A DNA stretch of 64,000 nucleotides from Paraburkholderia mimosarum LMG 23256 = NBRC 106338. GTDB lineage: Bacteria > Pseudomonadota > Gammaproteobacteria > Burkholderiales > Burkholderiaceae. The stretch spans positions 1 to 64,000 of the forward strand of contig NZ_BBJJ01000006.1 of the NCBI RefSeq assembly GCF_000739815.1, written 5' to 3'. The notes under the pieces are model-generated. The model ran no database searches. It was not told the DNA's origin and saw only the letters and a program-made list of their open reading frames with translations. The stretch's first letter is position 1, and every line of letters starts with the position of its first letter. Positions 31,427 to 45,274 of the stretch are shown here, piece after piece. The translations under genes and the position numbers were made by a program.

Positions 31427-31494
31427 GCGTATGCGAAGGCTATGATCGGACGGCTTTCAAAACATTGGATCAATCGAACCCAACTGGAGATACG

Positions 31495-32292
31495 ATGAAA
31501 AACGCCGCCCTCGGCCTGACGATCGCGAGCGCCGTGCTGCTGAGCGCATGCGCCGCCGCCCCGTCCGCCGGAGCACCGGCCGCCGCCGCCCCTTCGCGAC
31601 TCGACGATATCCTCGCGCGCGGCACGCTGCGCGCCTGCACGACCGGCGACTACAAGCCCTACTCGTTCTACAGGCAGGACGGCACGTTCGAAGGCATCGA
31701 CATCGACATGACGGAATCGCTCGCGAAGTCGCTCGGCGTGAAGGCCGAGTTCGTGAAAACCTCGTGGCCGAACCTCATGAACGACTTCCTCGCGAAGTGC
31801 GATGTCGCCGTGGGCGGCGTCTCCACGACGCTCGATCGCCAGAAGCGCGCGTTCTTCACAGAGGCCTATCAGGTCGACGGCAAGACGCCGATCGTGCGAT
31901 GCGCCGACGTCGACAAGTACCAGACCGTCGCGCAGATCGACAGGCCTTCGGTACGCGTGATCGTGAATCCCGGCGGCACGAACGAGCGCTTTGCCAAACA
32001 GTTCCTGCAGCATGCGACGCTCGTCCCTTATCCGGACAACGTCACGATCTTCAAGCAGATCCTCGCGGGCAAGGCCGACGTGATGGTCACCGACGCTTCC
32101 GAAACCATGCTGCAGCAGAAGCTCAATCCGGGGCTGTGCTCGGTGCATCCCGACAAGCCTTTCCAGTACGGCGAGAAAGCGTGGATGGTGCCGCGCGGCG
32201 ACGTGGTGTTCCAGCAGTACGTCGATCAGTGGCTGCACCTGTCGCGCGCGAGCGGCGAGTATCAGGCAACCTCCGACAAGTGGCTCAAGTGA
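31495..32292 (+). CDS. PheC-like periplasmic cyclohexadienyl dehydratase / solute-binding protein
   Basis: A 265-residue exported protein with lipobox-like LLSAC (C19). The mature part resembles Pseudomonas PheC, which converts prephenate to phenylpyruvate in the periplasm and evolved from amino-acid binding proteins. Shared-looking segments are TTGDYKPYSF, KTSWPNLMNDF, VIVNPGGTNERFA, PDNVTIFKQI and DQWLH. The Glu considered the catalytic acid in PheC appears retained as TDASE (E203). Four Cys are present in the mature part. ATG 31495 has GGAG 8 bp upstream. A plain solute-binding protein is the alternative, but no ABC permease genes adjoin it. Enzyme activity is inferred. Confidence 0.7.
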   Translation: MKNAALGLTIASAVLLSACAAAPSAGAPAAAAPSRLDDILARGTLRACTTGDYKPYSFYRQDGTFEGIDIDMTESLAKSLGVKAEFVKTSWPNLMNDFLAKCDVAVGGVSTTLDRQKRAFFTEAYQVDGKTPIVRCADVDKYQTVAQIDRPSVRVIVNPGGTNERFAKQFLQHATLVPYPDNVTIFKQILAGKADVMVTDASETMLQQKLNPGLCSVHPDKPFQYGEKAWMVPRGDVVFQQYVDQWLHLSRASGEYQATSDKWLK

Positions 32293-32619
32293 AGTGCTTG
32301 GCGACCGTGCGCGCCTTCCGTTGGCGGCAATGTTATGGCCCTTCGAATTGCTACCATCAGTTGCACGATGCGCCGCGGCGAGAGGCGCGCAAAGTTTGCA
32401 TTCCATGCATGCGCGCCTCTTCGACGCATTGCGCATGTGCGCAGTCGGTAATTCCGTACCCATCGCATCGCCCGCTAACAACCGGGGCAACGGGCCTCCG
32501 TCCATGCGCCACGAATTCGCGCCTGCAAAGCCGTGATGAGCGCTGTCAGATAGCGTCCGACAAACCGGTAAGAATGACTGCCACCAAACGCTCAGGAATG
32601 CAAATAAGCCGCCAAAGCC

Positions 32620-32823
32620 TTATCTGACGGGCGTTACAACCTGAAACACTTTGTTACCGCGAACGCCAGTTAATTCGCCCACAATGCCTTCAACGGTTTC
32701 AACACGGATGTGGTTCGGTGCAAGTGTGAGCGGACACAAAGCACTCAGCCGGTCGGCACTGCGCCGAAGCCCTCTCGAGGGGCATCCTTGCTGGAGCCGT
32801 GACCGGCGTCGACGACGTTTCAT
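32620..32823 (-). CDS. Candidate small ORF, 67 residues
   Basis: ATG 32823 on the minus strand is preceded by AAAGGAGGAG with good spacing. The product begins with a very basic stretch (MKRRRRRSRL) and ends with a regular hydrophobic alternation (HIRVETVEGIVGELTG). Codon choice in the second half is coherent but more A+T-rich than nearby genes. No homology is recognised, and the ribosome site may be fortuitous. Two short dyads lie in its would-be 5' leader, one of which acts as a terminator on the other strand. Confidence 0.3.
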   Translation of the reverse strand: MKRRRRRSRLQQGCPSRGLRRSADRLSALCPLTLAPNHIRVETVEGIVGELTGVRGNKVFQVVTPVR

Positions 32824-32876
32824 GACCCGGCTCCTCCTTTGGTCTCCTCGCGCTAACCCCGTAGCGTGTGGTTTTT

Positions 32877-32902
32877 AGCGGGCTCCAGGCCCGCTTTTTT
32901 TT
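32877..32902 (+). terminator. Strong intrinsic terminator of an unidentified transcript
   Basis: AGCGGGC (32877-32883), a 5-nt loop and GCCCGCT (32889-32895) are followed by eight T residues. A smaller hairpin CGCTA/TAGCG (32851-32866) lies just upstream. It is far from the end of the PheC-like gene (585 bp), so it may end a separate small RNA. Confidence 0.8.
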
Positions 32903-33072
32903 CGTCCTCATTTTCCTCGATGCTTGCTGAGTTCGCCGTGTATTCCACTGCGCGAGCCCTGTTGCGCCGCGAGATAATCATTCGGCATCCCGATTAATTC
33001 CGTGCGCTCGAGTAAAAACGCCGCGGCGTGGTGATCCGTTCGCCGCGGCCGTCGTGCTTCGGCGCGAAACCC

Positions 33073-34833
33073 TCAAGCGGTCCTCTGCTCGCTGATCTTC
33101 AATTCGTCGATCATGCGTGCGCGCATCACGAACTTCTGGACTTTGCCTGTTACCGTCATCGGCAGTTCGTCGACAAAGCGGATGTACTTCGGAATCTTGT
33201 AGTGGGCAATCTGCCCCTGGCAGAACGCCTGGATCTCCTCGGCCGTGGCCGTTTCGCCCGGACGCAGCACGATCCACGCACAGACTTCCTCGCCGTACTT
33301 CGCATCGGGCACGCCGAACACCTGGGCCGACTGCACCTTCGGATGGCGGAACAGGAACTCCTCGATCTCGCGCGGATAGATATTCTCGCCACCGCGAATG
33401 AGCATGTCCTTCAGGCGGCCGACGATGTTGCAGTATCCTTCGGCGTCGATCGTCGCGAGATCGCCCGTGTGCATCCAGCCGTCGACGATCGACTCTGCCG
33501 TTTTGGCCTCGTCTCCCCAGTAGCCCAGCATCACCGAATATCCCTTCGTGCAAAGTTCGCCCGTTTCGCCCACCGGCACGATATTGCCGAGCGCATCGAC
33601 GATCTTCACTTCGAGATGCGGCTGGATACGGCCCACCGTGGTCGTGCGCTTGTCGAGCGGATCGGTGGTCGAGCTCTGGAACGACACGGGGCTCGTTTCC
33701 GTCATGCCGTAGGCGATCGTGATCTCGGCGAGATGCATTTTCGAAACGACGCGCTTCATCGTCTCGATCGGACACGGCGAGCCGGCCATGATGCCTGTGC
33801 GCAGCTTCGAGAGATCGAAGCGCGCGAACTCGGGATGATCGAGCTCGGCGATGAACATCGTGGGCACCCCGTGCAATGCCGTGCAGCCCTCTTCCGAGAC
33901 GGCCTCGAGCGTCGCGCGCGGATCGAAGGCCTCGCCCGGGAAGACCATGTTCGCGCCCACCGAAACGCACGCGAGCACCGCGAGCACCATGCCGAAGCAG
34001 TGATAGAGCGGCACGGGAATGCAGAGCGAGTCCGCTTCGGTGAGGCGCATCGCCTGCGCAATGAAACGCCCGTTGTTGAGCACGTTGCGGTGCGTGAGCG
34101 TCGCGCCCTTCGGATTGCCGGTCGTGCCGCTCGTGAACTGGATGTTGATCGGGTCGCCCGACGATAGCGTCGCGTCGATGGCGTCGAGCCATGATGTGCC
34201 GTCACGGGCAATGCGCTCGCGGCCGAGTTCCACGATTTCGCTGAAGCACAGCATGCCGGGTGTCGACGTATCGCACATGCGGATGACCGCACGCAGCTCG
34301 GGCAGGCGCGCCGCCTGCAGCTGGCCTGGCGCCGCGGTCGCGAGCTCGGGTGCGAGCGTCTGCAGCATCTCCAGATACTTCGACGTCTTGAAGCTCTCCG
34401 CGCAGACGATCGCCTTGCAGCCGACCTTGTTCAACGCGTATTCGAGTTCGGCGAGTCGATAGGCGGGATTGATATTGACGAGCACCGCGCCGATGCGCGC
34501 CGTCGCGAACTGGGTCAGCAGCCATTCGACACGGTTGGGCGACCAGATGCCGACCCGGTCGCCCTTGACGATGCCCAGTTCGGCGAAACCGGCTGCGAGC
34601 ACATCGACCTCAGCGGCGAACTCGCGCCAGGTCCAGCGGATGCCCTGCTCACGGAACACCACGGCAGGACGCTCGGGAAACCGGTTGGCCGTGTCCTGCA
34701 GGAAGGTTCCGAGCGTCGCGTCGCTGAGCGGCACCTCGGTCGTGCCTCGCACGTACGAAAGCCCGTCTTTGGGCGCGATGAGCGGCTCAGGTACACCGTG
34801 CGCGGGGCGCGCGGCTGCTGCGTCGATTGCCAT
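33073..34833 (-). CDS. Acyl-CoA synthetase (AMP-forming)
   Basis: A 586-residue member of the adenylate-forming superfamily that activates a carboxylic acid with ATP and CoA. The P-loop-like motif is [16 protein letters not shown], followed by YGMTETSP, the [16 protein letters not shown] hinge region and [20 protein letters not shown]. The C-terminal catalytic Lys lies in [10 protein letters not shown]. The wording is near the ACSF2-type medium-chain/branched acyl-CoA ligases. A TTTCCGTAAACGTCAA motif upstream looks like operators of MerR-type LiuR regulators of branched-chain and fatty acid breakdown. The precise acyl substrate cannot be read. Confidence 0.88.
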   Translation of the reverse strand: MAIDAAAARPAHGVPEPLIAPKDGLSYVRGTTEVPLSDATLGTFLQDTANRFPERPAVVFREQGIRWTWREFAAEVDVLAAGFAELGIVKGDRVGIWSPNRVEWLLTQFATARIGAVLVNINPAYRLAELEYALNKVGCKAIVCAESFKTSKYLEMLQTLAPELATAAPGQLQAARLPELRAVIRMCDTSTPGMLCFSEIVELGRERIARDGTSWLDAIDATLSSGDPINIQFTSGTTGNPKGATLTHRNVLNNGRFIAQAMRLTEADSLCIPVPLYHCFGMVLAVLACVSVGANMVFPGEAFDPRATLEAVSEEGCTALHGVPTMFIAELDHPEFARFDLSKLRTGIMAGSPCPIETMKRVVSKMHLAEITIAYGMTETSPVSFQSSTTDPLDKRTTTVGRIQPHLEVKIVDALGNIVPVGETGELCTKGYSVMLGYWGDEAKTAESIVDGWMHTGDLATIDAEGYCNIVGRLKDMLIRGGENIYPREIEEFLFRHPKVQSAQVFGVPDAKYGEEVCAWIVLRPGETATAEEIQAFCQGQIAHYKIPKYIRFVDELPMTVTGKVQKFVMRARMIDELKISEQRTA

Positions 34834-34997
34834 GATGGCTGTCTCCTGGGGAGCGTCACTCCCACTCTTGAAATCGATGTGAAAACCATTGCGCCACCGG
34901 CTTTCCTGGCGGCGGCATCAAGTCTTGCTCGCAGTGACTTCCGTCGAACGCGGCCACGCCTTCCGAGCCGGCCGCGAACGCATGATTTGGCATTACC

Positions 34998-35013
34998 TTT
35001 CCGTAAACGTCAA
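34998..35013. promoter_or_regulatory. Possible LiuR-type (MerR family) operator
   Basis: TTTCCGTAAACGTCAA lies about 165 bp upstream of the acyl-CoA synthetase start and overlaps a TTGACG -35-like hexamer on the minus strand. From memory it resembles the TTTACGTNNACGTCAA pattern of LiuR operators in isovalerate/leucine catabolism genes. No liuR gene is in the window. Confidence 0.35.
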
Positions 35014-35117
35014 GTATGTCAGAGCATTCTTGTCGACCACTCCGGCTCACGCCCTTTATGCCGTGTTTTTCATCGCGATGCCATCGGGCCGTGCCCGTTG
35101 ATCGGCGCCGAAATGCA

Positions 35118-35147
35118 AAAAGGGCTCCCCGGTTGGGGAGCCCTTTT
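35118..35147. terminator. Terminator of the atp operon
   Basis: AAAAGGGCTCCCC (35118-35130), a GGTT loop and GGGGAGCCCTTTT (35135-35147) form a 13-bp stem flanked by A and T runs. It lies 44 bp beyond the atpC stop and can work in both directions. Confidence 0.92.
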
Positions 35148-35190
35148 CGCTTCGGCCGTCGCGCCGCGAAGGCGCGCGTACGAGAACCAA

Positions 35191-35616
35191 TTAGTGCTGG
35201 TTCATCTTGCGCAGGCGCTGGATCGCCGCGAGCTGCGCGACCGCGTAGGCCAGTTCGGCCTGAGCGGTGGCGTACTCGAGGTTCGAGCCCGCGTTCTGCA
35301 GCGTCTCTTCGGCGCGCTTGCGCGCTTCCGTCGCCTTCGCCTCGTCGAGATCCTTGCCGCGGATCGCCGTGTCGGCGAGCACCGTGACGGCGCCCGGCTG
35401 CACTTCGAGAATGCCGCCTGCGACGAACACGAACTCCTCGTCGCCGTCTTCCGCCACGATGCGCACGGCACCCGGACGAATGCGCGTGATGAGCGGCGTG
35501 TGGCCCGGCAGAATGCCCAGCTCGCCCGCCTCGCCCGGAAGCGCGACGAACTTCGCCTGGCCGTCGAAGATGCTCTCTTCGGCGCTGACGACGTCTACCT
35601 TGATGGTTGCTGCCAT
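35191..35616 (-). CDS. atpC: F1Fo ATP synthase epsilon subunit
   Basis: The 141-residue epsilon subunit of the central stalk, which inhibits ATP hydrolysis. The beta-sandwich domain starts [19 protein letters not shown], with [12 protein letters not shown], and the C-terminal helical hairpin ends [10 protein letters not shown] chose ATG 35616; a longer frame upstream overlaps non-coding sequence after atpD. Last gene of atpIBEFHAGDC, followed by the operon terminator. Confidence 0.95.
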   Translation of the reverse strand: MAATIKVDVVSAEESIFDGQAKFVALPGEAGELGILPGHTPLITRIRPGAVRIVAEDGDEEFVFVAGGILEVQPGAVTVLADTAIRGKDLDEAKATEARKRAEETLQNAGSNLEYATAQAELAYAVAQLAAIQRLRKMNQH

Positions 35617-35747
35617 ATGTGTCGACTCCTGTCGATCGGAGTGGGCGCTTGCGCGCTTGTTCCGATCCCATGCATGGCTCGGATCAAACAGTTGCGGCGG
35701 CGGGCATGCGCCAGGCGCTACCCGCCTTGTTGCCGGCAACGTGATCC

Positions 35748-37169
<1,422 letters not shown>

Positions 37170-37241
37170 TCACTCGCCCACCGGTTCGGCACCGGCGCGG
37201 CACCGACGCGGTTTCGCAATCGGTTCGCGCTTGTCGCTCGA

Positions 37242-38123
37242 TCAAACAGCGGCTGCGCCGCCGACGATTTCCGAAAGTTCCTTCGTAATCGCGGCCTGGC
37301 GGCTCTTGTTGTACGAGAGCTGCAGCTCGTTGATGACCGTCTTCGCGTTGTCCGACGCCGCCTTCATCGCCACCATGCGGGCCGACTGCTCCGATGCCAT
37401 GTTTTCCGCCACGGCCTGATAGACCAGGGCTTCGACATAGCGCACCAGCAGTTCGTCCACGACGGTTTGCGCGTCCGGCTCGTAGATGTAGTCCCACGCC
37501 GACTTCGGCGTCGTGCCGTCGTCATTCGCTTCGAGGCGCTCGGCAGACAGCGGCAGCAACTGCTCGATCACCGGCTCCTGCTTCATCGTGTTGACGAAGC
37601 GCGTGTACGCGAGGTACACGGCGGAGAGCTTGCCTTCCGCGTACTGGTCGAGCTGCACCTTCACGGCGCCGATCAGTTTTTCGAGGTGCGGCGTGTCGCC
37701 GAGTTGCACGACGTTCGAAACGACCTTCGCGCGCAGTCGGTTCAGGAAACCGAGGCCCTTGCTGCCGATCGCGGTTGCTTCGATCGACTTGCCGGAGGCT
37801 TCGAGATCCTTGAACTTCTGCAGTGTCGCGCGCAGCACGTTGGTGTTCATCCCGCCGCACAGACCCTTGTCGGTCGTGACGAGAATCACGCCGGCGACCT
37901 TCGAATCGTTGTTTTCCGTCATGAACGGATGACGATACTCGGGGTTCGCACGGCTCATGTGCGCAGCGATGTCGCGGACCTTGTCGGCATACGGGCGGGC
38001 GGCGCGCATGCGCTCCTGGGCACGGCGCATTTTCGACGCCGCGACCATTTCCATCGCCTTGGTGATCTTGCGCGTGTTTTGCACGCTCTTGATCTTGCCG
38101 CGAATTTCCTTCATTCCAGCCAT
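37242..38123 (-). CDS. atpG: F1Fo ATP synthase gamma subunit
   Basis: The 293-residue central rotor shaft. The N-terminal helix [19 protein letters not shown] and the C-terminal [15 protein letters not shown] pair to form the coiled coil inside the alpha-beta ring. The central segment with [12 protein letters not shown] is the family signature. Between atpA and atpD in the usual order. Confidence 0.97.
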   Translation of the reverse strand: MAGMKEIRGKIKSVQNTRKITKAMEMVAASKMRRAQERMRAARPYADKVRDIAAHMSRANPEYRHPFMTENNDSKVAGVILVTTDKGLCGGMNTNVLRATLQKFKDLEASGKSIEATAIGSKGLGFLNRLRAKVVSNVVQLGDTPHLEKLIGAVKVQLDQYAEGKLSAVYLAYTRFVNTMKQEPVIEQLLPLSAERLEANDDGTTPKSAWDYIYEPDAQTVVDELLVRYVEALVYQAVAENMASEQSARMVAMKAASDNAKTVINELQLSYNKSRQAAITKELSEIVGGAAAV

Positions 38124-38206
38124 AGCTTGCTCCTTTGTCGGCCCGAGCTAGCGCGAAAGCGCCAACTCGGGCCCAGTCCGTTTATCGTGGTTGATTCCCG
38201 GACGGA

Positions 38207-39748
<1,542 letters not shown>

Positions 39749-39816
39749 TATTCGCTCCTGATGTTCAATTCTGTTGCGTGCCAGCCGCCGCGCCCTTGGT
39801 CGGGGCGCTCAGGCGC

Positions 39817-40356
39817 TCAGGCTGTAAGCGCCGCCTGCATGCTGGCGAGCCGCGCGCGGACCGAGGTATCGAGCACTTCGTCGCCGACCGTGACGCGCAC
39901 GCCGCCGATGAGCGACTTGTCGATTTCGACGGCCGGGTTCAGCTTGCATTTGAACCTGCGTTCGAGGCTGGCGACGAGATCGTTCAACTGCGCGCCTTCC
40001 AGCGGGAACGCGCTGACGATAATCGCGTCTGCGGCCCCTGCTTTGGCGTTCTTGAGCGCTTCGAACTGCGACTGGATTTCCGGCAGCAGTGCCAGGCGGT
40101 GATTTTCGATCAGCATCCGCACGAGGTTTTTGGCCTCGGCCGACTCCTTGACCGGCGACTTCACCGCCGCGAGCAGCAGCTCGGCGACCTGGGGCTGACT
40201 CACCTTCGGGCTCGTCGCGACCGACTGCACCTCGGGCAAGGCCGCAACCTGTGCCAGCTCCGCGACGAGCGTGGACCAGGCGGCGGTGTCACCAGCTTCG
40301 GCCACGCCAAACAATGCTTCTGCGTACGGGCGGGCGATGGTTGCAAGTTCGGCCAT
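39817..40356 (-). CDS. atpH: F1Fo ATP synthase delta subunit
   Basis: The 179-residue peripheral stalk subunit linking F1 alpha to the b subunits. The N-terminal helical domain begins [16 protein letters not shown], and the C-terminal domain contains the family segment [19 protein letters not shown]. It starts 2 bp after atpF ends, indicating translational coupling. Confidence 0.96.
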   Translation of the reverse strand: MAELATIARPYAEALFGVAEAGDTAAWSTLVAELAQVAALPEVQSVATSPKVSQPQVAELLLAAVKSPVKESAEAKNLVRMLIENHRLALLPEIQSQFEALKNAKAGAADAIIVSAFPLEGAQLNDLVASLERRFKCKLNPAVEIDKSLIGGVRVTVGDEVLDTSVRARLASMQAALTA

Positions 40357-40358
40357 GA

Positions 40359-40829
40359 TCAGAGCTCGGCTTTCAGTTGATTCAGCAGTTCGGCGTGGGC
40401 CGACTGATCGACTTCGCGCTTCAGGATCTGCTCGGCGCCTTGCACAGCGAGGGCCGCGACTTCGGCGCGCAGGGCTTCGCGTGCCTTCACGACCTGCTGG
40501 TCGGCGTCGGCCTTCGCTTGAGCGATGATGCGTGCCGCTTCGGCGTGTGCCTGGGCCTTGATTTCTTCTGCGACGGCCAGCGCGCGCTTTTCAGCGTCGG
40601 CGATACGGCTTTGACCCTCGTTACGGGCGGTAGCGAGCTCTTCGCCGACGCGCTTGTGCGCCGCTTCGAGTTCCGCCTTGCCCTTTTCCGCAGCGGCGAG
40701 GCCGTCTGCGATCTTCTTCGAGCGCTCGTCGAGGGCGTTGATCAACGGCGGCCACACGAACTTCATCGTGAACCACGCGAGGATCAGGAACACGACCATT
40801 TGCGCAAACAGGGTTGCGTTGAGATTCAC
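40359..40829 (-). CDS. atpF: F1Fo ATP synthase b subunit
   Basis: The 156-residue peripheral stalk subunit. One N-terminal membrane helix ([18 protein letters not shown]) is followed by a long charged coiled coil ([20 protein letters not shown] onward) that dimerises and reaches up to delta. The ATG is the normal family start ([10 protein letters not shown]). Between atpE and atpH. Confidence 0.97.
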   Translation of the reverse strand: MNLNATLFAQMVVFLILAWFTMKFVWPPLINALDERSKKIADGLAAAEKGKAELEAAHKRVGEELATARNEGQSRIADAEKRALAVAEEIKAQAHAEAARIIAQAKADADQQVVKAREALRAEVAALAVQGAEQILKREVDQSAHAELLNQLKAEL

Positions 40830-40968
40830 GGTGTTTCCTTAATCGTTGCTATTCCGGGGAATTGAAACGGCAAGGCGCTCATCGGTTGTGAACTCGATCA
40901 GCGCCTCGTCTCCCGTTCCGCCATGCGCCCACTACCCGTTATAGGTCAGGCGCAACCTTCCAGGGAAC

Positions 40969-41274
<306 letters not shown>

Positions 41275-41304
41275 TTAAAACTGCAATTCTGGTTCGACGC
41301 GCAC

Positions 41305-42327
<1,023 letters not shown>

Positions 42328-42906
42328 TCAGCGCCACGCGAGCGCGATCCAGTATGTCTTCAGTGCGATCAGGTAGGTGACGAGCAAAGGAATCCACTGC
42401 ACGTCGCGATACCAGAACGCGATGGCGACGAACATCGCAATCGTCGCCCCCATCTTGAATGCTTCACCGAGCATCCAGTTAAACACGGTGCCGGCTTGGC
42501 TCAACTGCTTCAGGCGCGCTGCGAACAGTGCACCGGGGAACCAGCAGATCGCTCCGCCGAGGAACGCAGACAGCGCAGCATCGGCAGGCTGCTTATAAAA
42601 CAGCCACCACACCAGCGTTGCAACCAGGGACAAAACCACTTGCGCCGCCACGACGCGAAACGGCGTGACGCGCGATGGGCGACTCACCTGTGCGCCGAAG
42701 AGCTGCTCGGCTTCGCCACGGGTGAGCGGAACGATGTCGTTGTTATCTTGCTGGCTGGCGTCCAGTTCATCCCAGCGCGCGTTGTGATCGATGCGCGCGG
42801 AACTAGCCGCTGCATCCCGCCCCCGGCCGGATGCTCCGACTGCACCCGGTGGAACATCGAGCCCTTCATGCGCCTCTGGCGCTTTGCCTGGCCTCTGACC
42901 CACCAT
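42328..42906 (-). CDS. atpI: ATP synthase subunit I (AtpI)
   Basis: A 192-residue membrane protein heading the atp operon. About 75 hydrophilic N-terminal residues precede a four-helix region (VVAAQVVLSLVATLVWWLFY, AFLGGAICWFPGALFAARL, MGATIAMFVAIAFWY, LLVTYLIALKTYWIALAW). AtpI assists c-ring assembly and is not part of the final enzyme. The start is the only good ATG, but the long polar leader leaves some doubt. The atp promoter should lie upstream (42907-43179). Confidence 0.85.
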   Translation of the reverse strand: MVGQRPGKAPEAHEGLDVPPGAVGASGRGRDAAASSARIDHNARWDELDASQQDNNDIVPLTRGEAEQLFGAQVSRPSRVTPFRVVAAQVVLSLVATLVWWLFYKQPADAALSAFLGGAICWFPGALFAARLKQLSQAGTVFNWMLGEAFKMGATIAMFVAIAFWYRDVQWIPLLVTYLIALKTYWIALAWR

Positions 42907-43179
42907 CGCCTTATTCCGGATATTCGCCGTGCGCGCGCTTTATTACAGCGTGCCTACAGCATCGCCAACCAAATAAATCGGGGCGATTGTAAGCGATAGT
43001 TGCAGGCAATTCAAGACTTTAGGCCGTTCAATAAACCCCGTGAAACGCGACTTCATGATGCGGAAAACGCGGGGCCGCAAAGATGCGACCGGTAACTGTA
43101 AGGGAGCGAACAGTCATCAGGACAACCAGGCAAATGGCGGCCGGACGTCGCGCAGTCGGCGATCCGGGAAGCGCTGGCG

Positions 43180-44328
43180 TCAGAGCAGACGCAACAGCAA
43201 CGCGCCGCCCAGGAAGGCCGCGATCCAGAACGGCACCGCGATCAGGTGAAACGGCAGCCAAACGCCTCGTTCGCCGGACAAACGCACGGCAATCAGATTC
43301 GCGAGCGAGCCGATGGCGAATCCAAAGCCCCCCACGCTCACGCCGAACGCCAGCGCGCGCCAGTCGTGCGTGAAACCCGCCAGAACGATGGCAGCCGGCA
43401 CGTTGCTGATGACCTGTGACAGCAGGGCCCCTGCGGCAAAAGCACGCATGGGCGTCTGCAGCGAGAGCGCGGTCAACGCGTCATGAATCGTGGGCAACGC
43501 GGCAACGCTGCGCAGAACGATGAACATTAGCACGAAGATCAGCAACAGCAGCCAGTCGATCTTGAGCACGATCCGTATGCGCCAGATCACGAATCCCGCG
43601 CCGACCGCGGCCAGCGCGACGCCTGCGTGGTGCGCATCGGCGAGCAGCACGAATGCGACGAACAGGACGGCCGCGACAGTCGCCAGTGCGCCATCGACAC
43701 GCTGCGGCGCGCTGTCTTTCGAAAAATCCAGCGGTGTGGCCTTGAATAGAAATGCGGCCAGCAGGATGAGCATTGTCATCAGAAACGCGCACAGGGGTGC
43801 AAGTTCGATGATGAAGCGCGCGAACGACACGCCGCTCACCTGCCACAGAAACAGATTCTGCGGGTTGCCGATCGGCGTTAGCACCGAACCGGCGTTCACG
43901 GCAATCGCGATGACGATCACGAGGCGCTTGAGCGGCAATGGCGCGAGCTTGTGGAGCGAAAGCACGAGCGGCACCACGACAAAAAGCGCGACGTCATTGG
44001 TCACGATCATCGATAGTGCTGCGGCCAGCCCGACGAGCAGCAACGCGAGCCCGCGCTCGGAGTGAATATGGTGGACGAGCTTGTGTGCGAGCCACGTCAG
44101 CAGTCCTGAATATTCGATGGCCTTGGTCAGGATGAGCAGCCCGGCGAGGGTCATCACCGTTTGCCAGTCGACCAGCGCAGGCAGTGTGGCGATAGGCCGC
44201 GGCGCGAGAACCTGCAGCGCCACGAACGCGACGACGAGGATCGCGAGCACCGGCTCGGACGCGGCGATCGCGCCGAGACGGCGCAGCTGGTTCCAGGGCC
44301 GCCGTGCGCCCCGCTGTGATTCGCTCAC
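43180..44328 (-). CDS. SLC13/CitM-type anion permease
   Basis: A 382-residue polytopic membrane protein with about ten helices. It resembles the ArsB/NhaD/SLC13 ion transporter superfamily. MTNDVALFVVVPL-like spacing is seen in MIVTNDVALFVVVPLVLSL, and the paired motif NAGSVLTPIGNPQNLFLW carries the substrate/Na+-type loop. Such carriers move dicarboxylates, arsenite or Na+/H+. The substrate is not determined. It starts 38 bp after parB on the same strand and may be read from the par operon. Confidence 0.8.
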   Translation of the reverse strand: MSESQRGARRPWNQLRRLGAIAASEPVLAILVVAFVALQVLAPRPIATLPALVDWQTVMTLAGLLILTKAIEYSGLLTWLAHKLVHHIHSERGLALLLVGLAAALSMIVTNDVALFVVVPLVLSLHKLAPLPLKRLVIVIAIAVNAGSVLTPIGNPQNLFLWQVSGVSFARFIIELAPLCAFLMTMLILLAAFLFKATPLDFSKDSAPQRVDGALATVAAVLFVAFVLLADAHHAGVALAAVGAGFVIWRIRIVLKIDWLLLLIFVLMFIVLRSVAALPTIHDALTALSLQTPMRAFAAGALLSQVISNVPAAIVLAGFTHDWRALAFGVSVGGFGFAIGSLANLIAVRLSGERGVWLPFHLIAVPFWIAAFLGGALLLRLL

Positions 44329-44366
44329 CGTTTATACGCCGAGGTGCGCGTTTGCCGAAGCGCGCG

Positions 44367-45254
44367 TCATGCCGCCGTTTCGCCGCGCAGTCGTAGCAGG
44401 ATGCCGTCGAGCGCGTCGAGATCGCCGAAATCGACCGTGAGCTGCCCTCGCCCCCGGCGGCCAAGCTTGATCCTCACCGAGGCGGCGAGCAGGTCCGAAA
44501 GCTCTTCTTCGAGGCGGCGCGTATCGCGGCCACCGTCGTGCGCCGCCTTCGCCTTCACTGCGGGCGTGGCCTTGGTCGTCGCCGAGACGAGCTTCTCCGT
44601 TTCCCGCACCGACATCCGCTTGTTGACCACCTGGTTCGCGAGCGTGATTTGCGTCGCGGCATCCACGGCGAGGAGCGCGCGCGCGTGACCCATGTCGAGG
44701 TCGCCCGCGAGCAGCATGGTCTGCACCGGCGTCGCGAGATTGAGCAGACGCAGCAGATTCGAGACGGCGCTGCGCGAACGTCCCACCGACTCCGCCGCCT
44801 GCTCGTGCGTGAAATTGAACTCGTCGAGCAGGCGCTGGATGCCCTGCGCCTCTTCCAGCGGATTCAGGTCCTCGCGCTGGATGTTCTCGATCAGCGCCAT
44901 CGCCGCGGCCGCCTGATCGGGCACGTCCTTCACGAGCACGGGCACTTCGGTCAGCCCGGCGATATGCGCCGCACGGAAGCGTCGCTCGCCCGCAATGATC
45001 TCGTAGCGCCCCGTCGCAACCGGACGCACGAGAATGGGCTGCATCAGGCCTTGCGCGCGGATGCTCGCGGCCAGTTCCTGAAGCGCGCCCTCGTCCATGC
45101 GCGTGCGCGGCTGGTACTTGCCCGCCTGCATCTGCGTGAGCGGCAGCGTGTTGGGCGCGCCGTCGATCTTCACCGCCTCGGTGATGTCCGCGCTGCCGCC
45201 GAGCAATGCTTCCAGCCCTCGGCCCAGCCCCTTCTTCCGTGCTACTGCGTTCAT
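44367..45254 (-). CDS. parB: Chromosome partitioning protein ParB
   Basis: A 295-residue parS-binding CTPase clamp. The N-terminal MNAVARKKGLGRGLEALLGG is the ParA-contact motif. QPRTRMDEGALQELAASIRAQG and the CTP-binding motif GERRFRAA follow, then the helix-turn-helix (FTHEQAAESVGRSRSAVSNLLRLL) and a C-terminal dimerisation domain. ATG 45254 is the homologous start; the frame is open further upstream into parA antisense sequence. Twenty bp separate it from parA. Two perfect parS sites lie within 4 kb. Confidence 0.97.
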   Translation of the reverse strand: MNAVARKKGLGRGLEALLGGSADITEAVKIDGAPNTLPLTQMQAGKYQPRTRMDEGALQELAASIRAQGLMQPILVRPVATGRYEIIAGERRFRAAHIAGLTEVPVLVKDVPDQAAAAMALIENIQREDLNPLEEAQGIQRLLDEFNFTHEQAAESVGRSRSAVSNLLRLLNLATPVQTMLLAGDLDMGHARALLAVDAATQITLANQVVNKRMSVRETEKLVSATTKATPAVKAKAAHDGGRDTRRLEEELSDLLAASVRIKLGRRGRGQLTVDFGDLDALDGILLRLRGETAA

Positions 45255-45274
45255 CGTGCTTCCCCAGTCTCTCT

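Larger units (their letters stand above)
32293..33072. other. 780-bp region without a confident gene
   Basis: This gap has less biased codon-position GC than its neighbours. It contains a strong plus-strand terminator (32877-32902) with no recognised plus-strand gene before it. It also has a plus-strand 18-codon leader-like ORF (32822-32878) whose stop overlaps that terminator, and a minus-strand 67-codon ORF with a good ribosome site. No protein family or standard RNA family is recognised. The first 300 bp show nothing. Confidence 0.5.

Noticed and set aside
29764-31494. Replication origin suggested by DnaA boxes
   Set aside because: Only two isolated boxes, no A+T-rich unwinding region of the right type, and no dnaA/dnaN/rpmH genes nearby.
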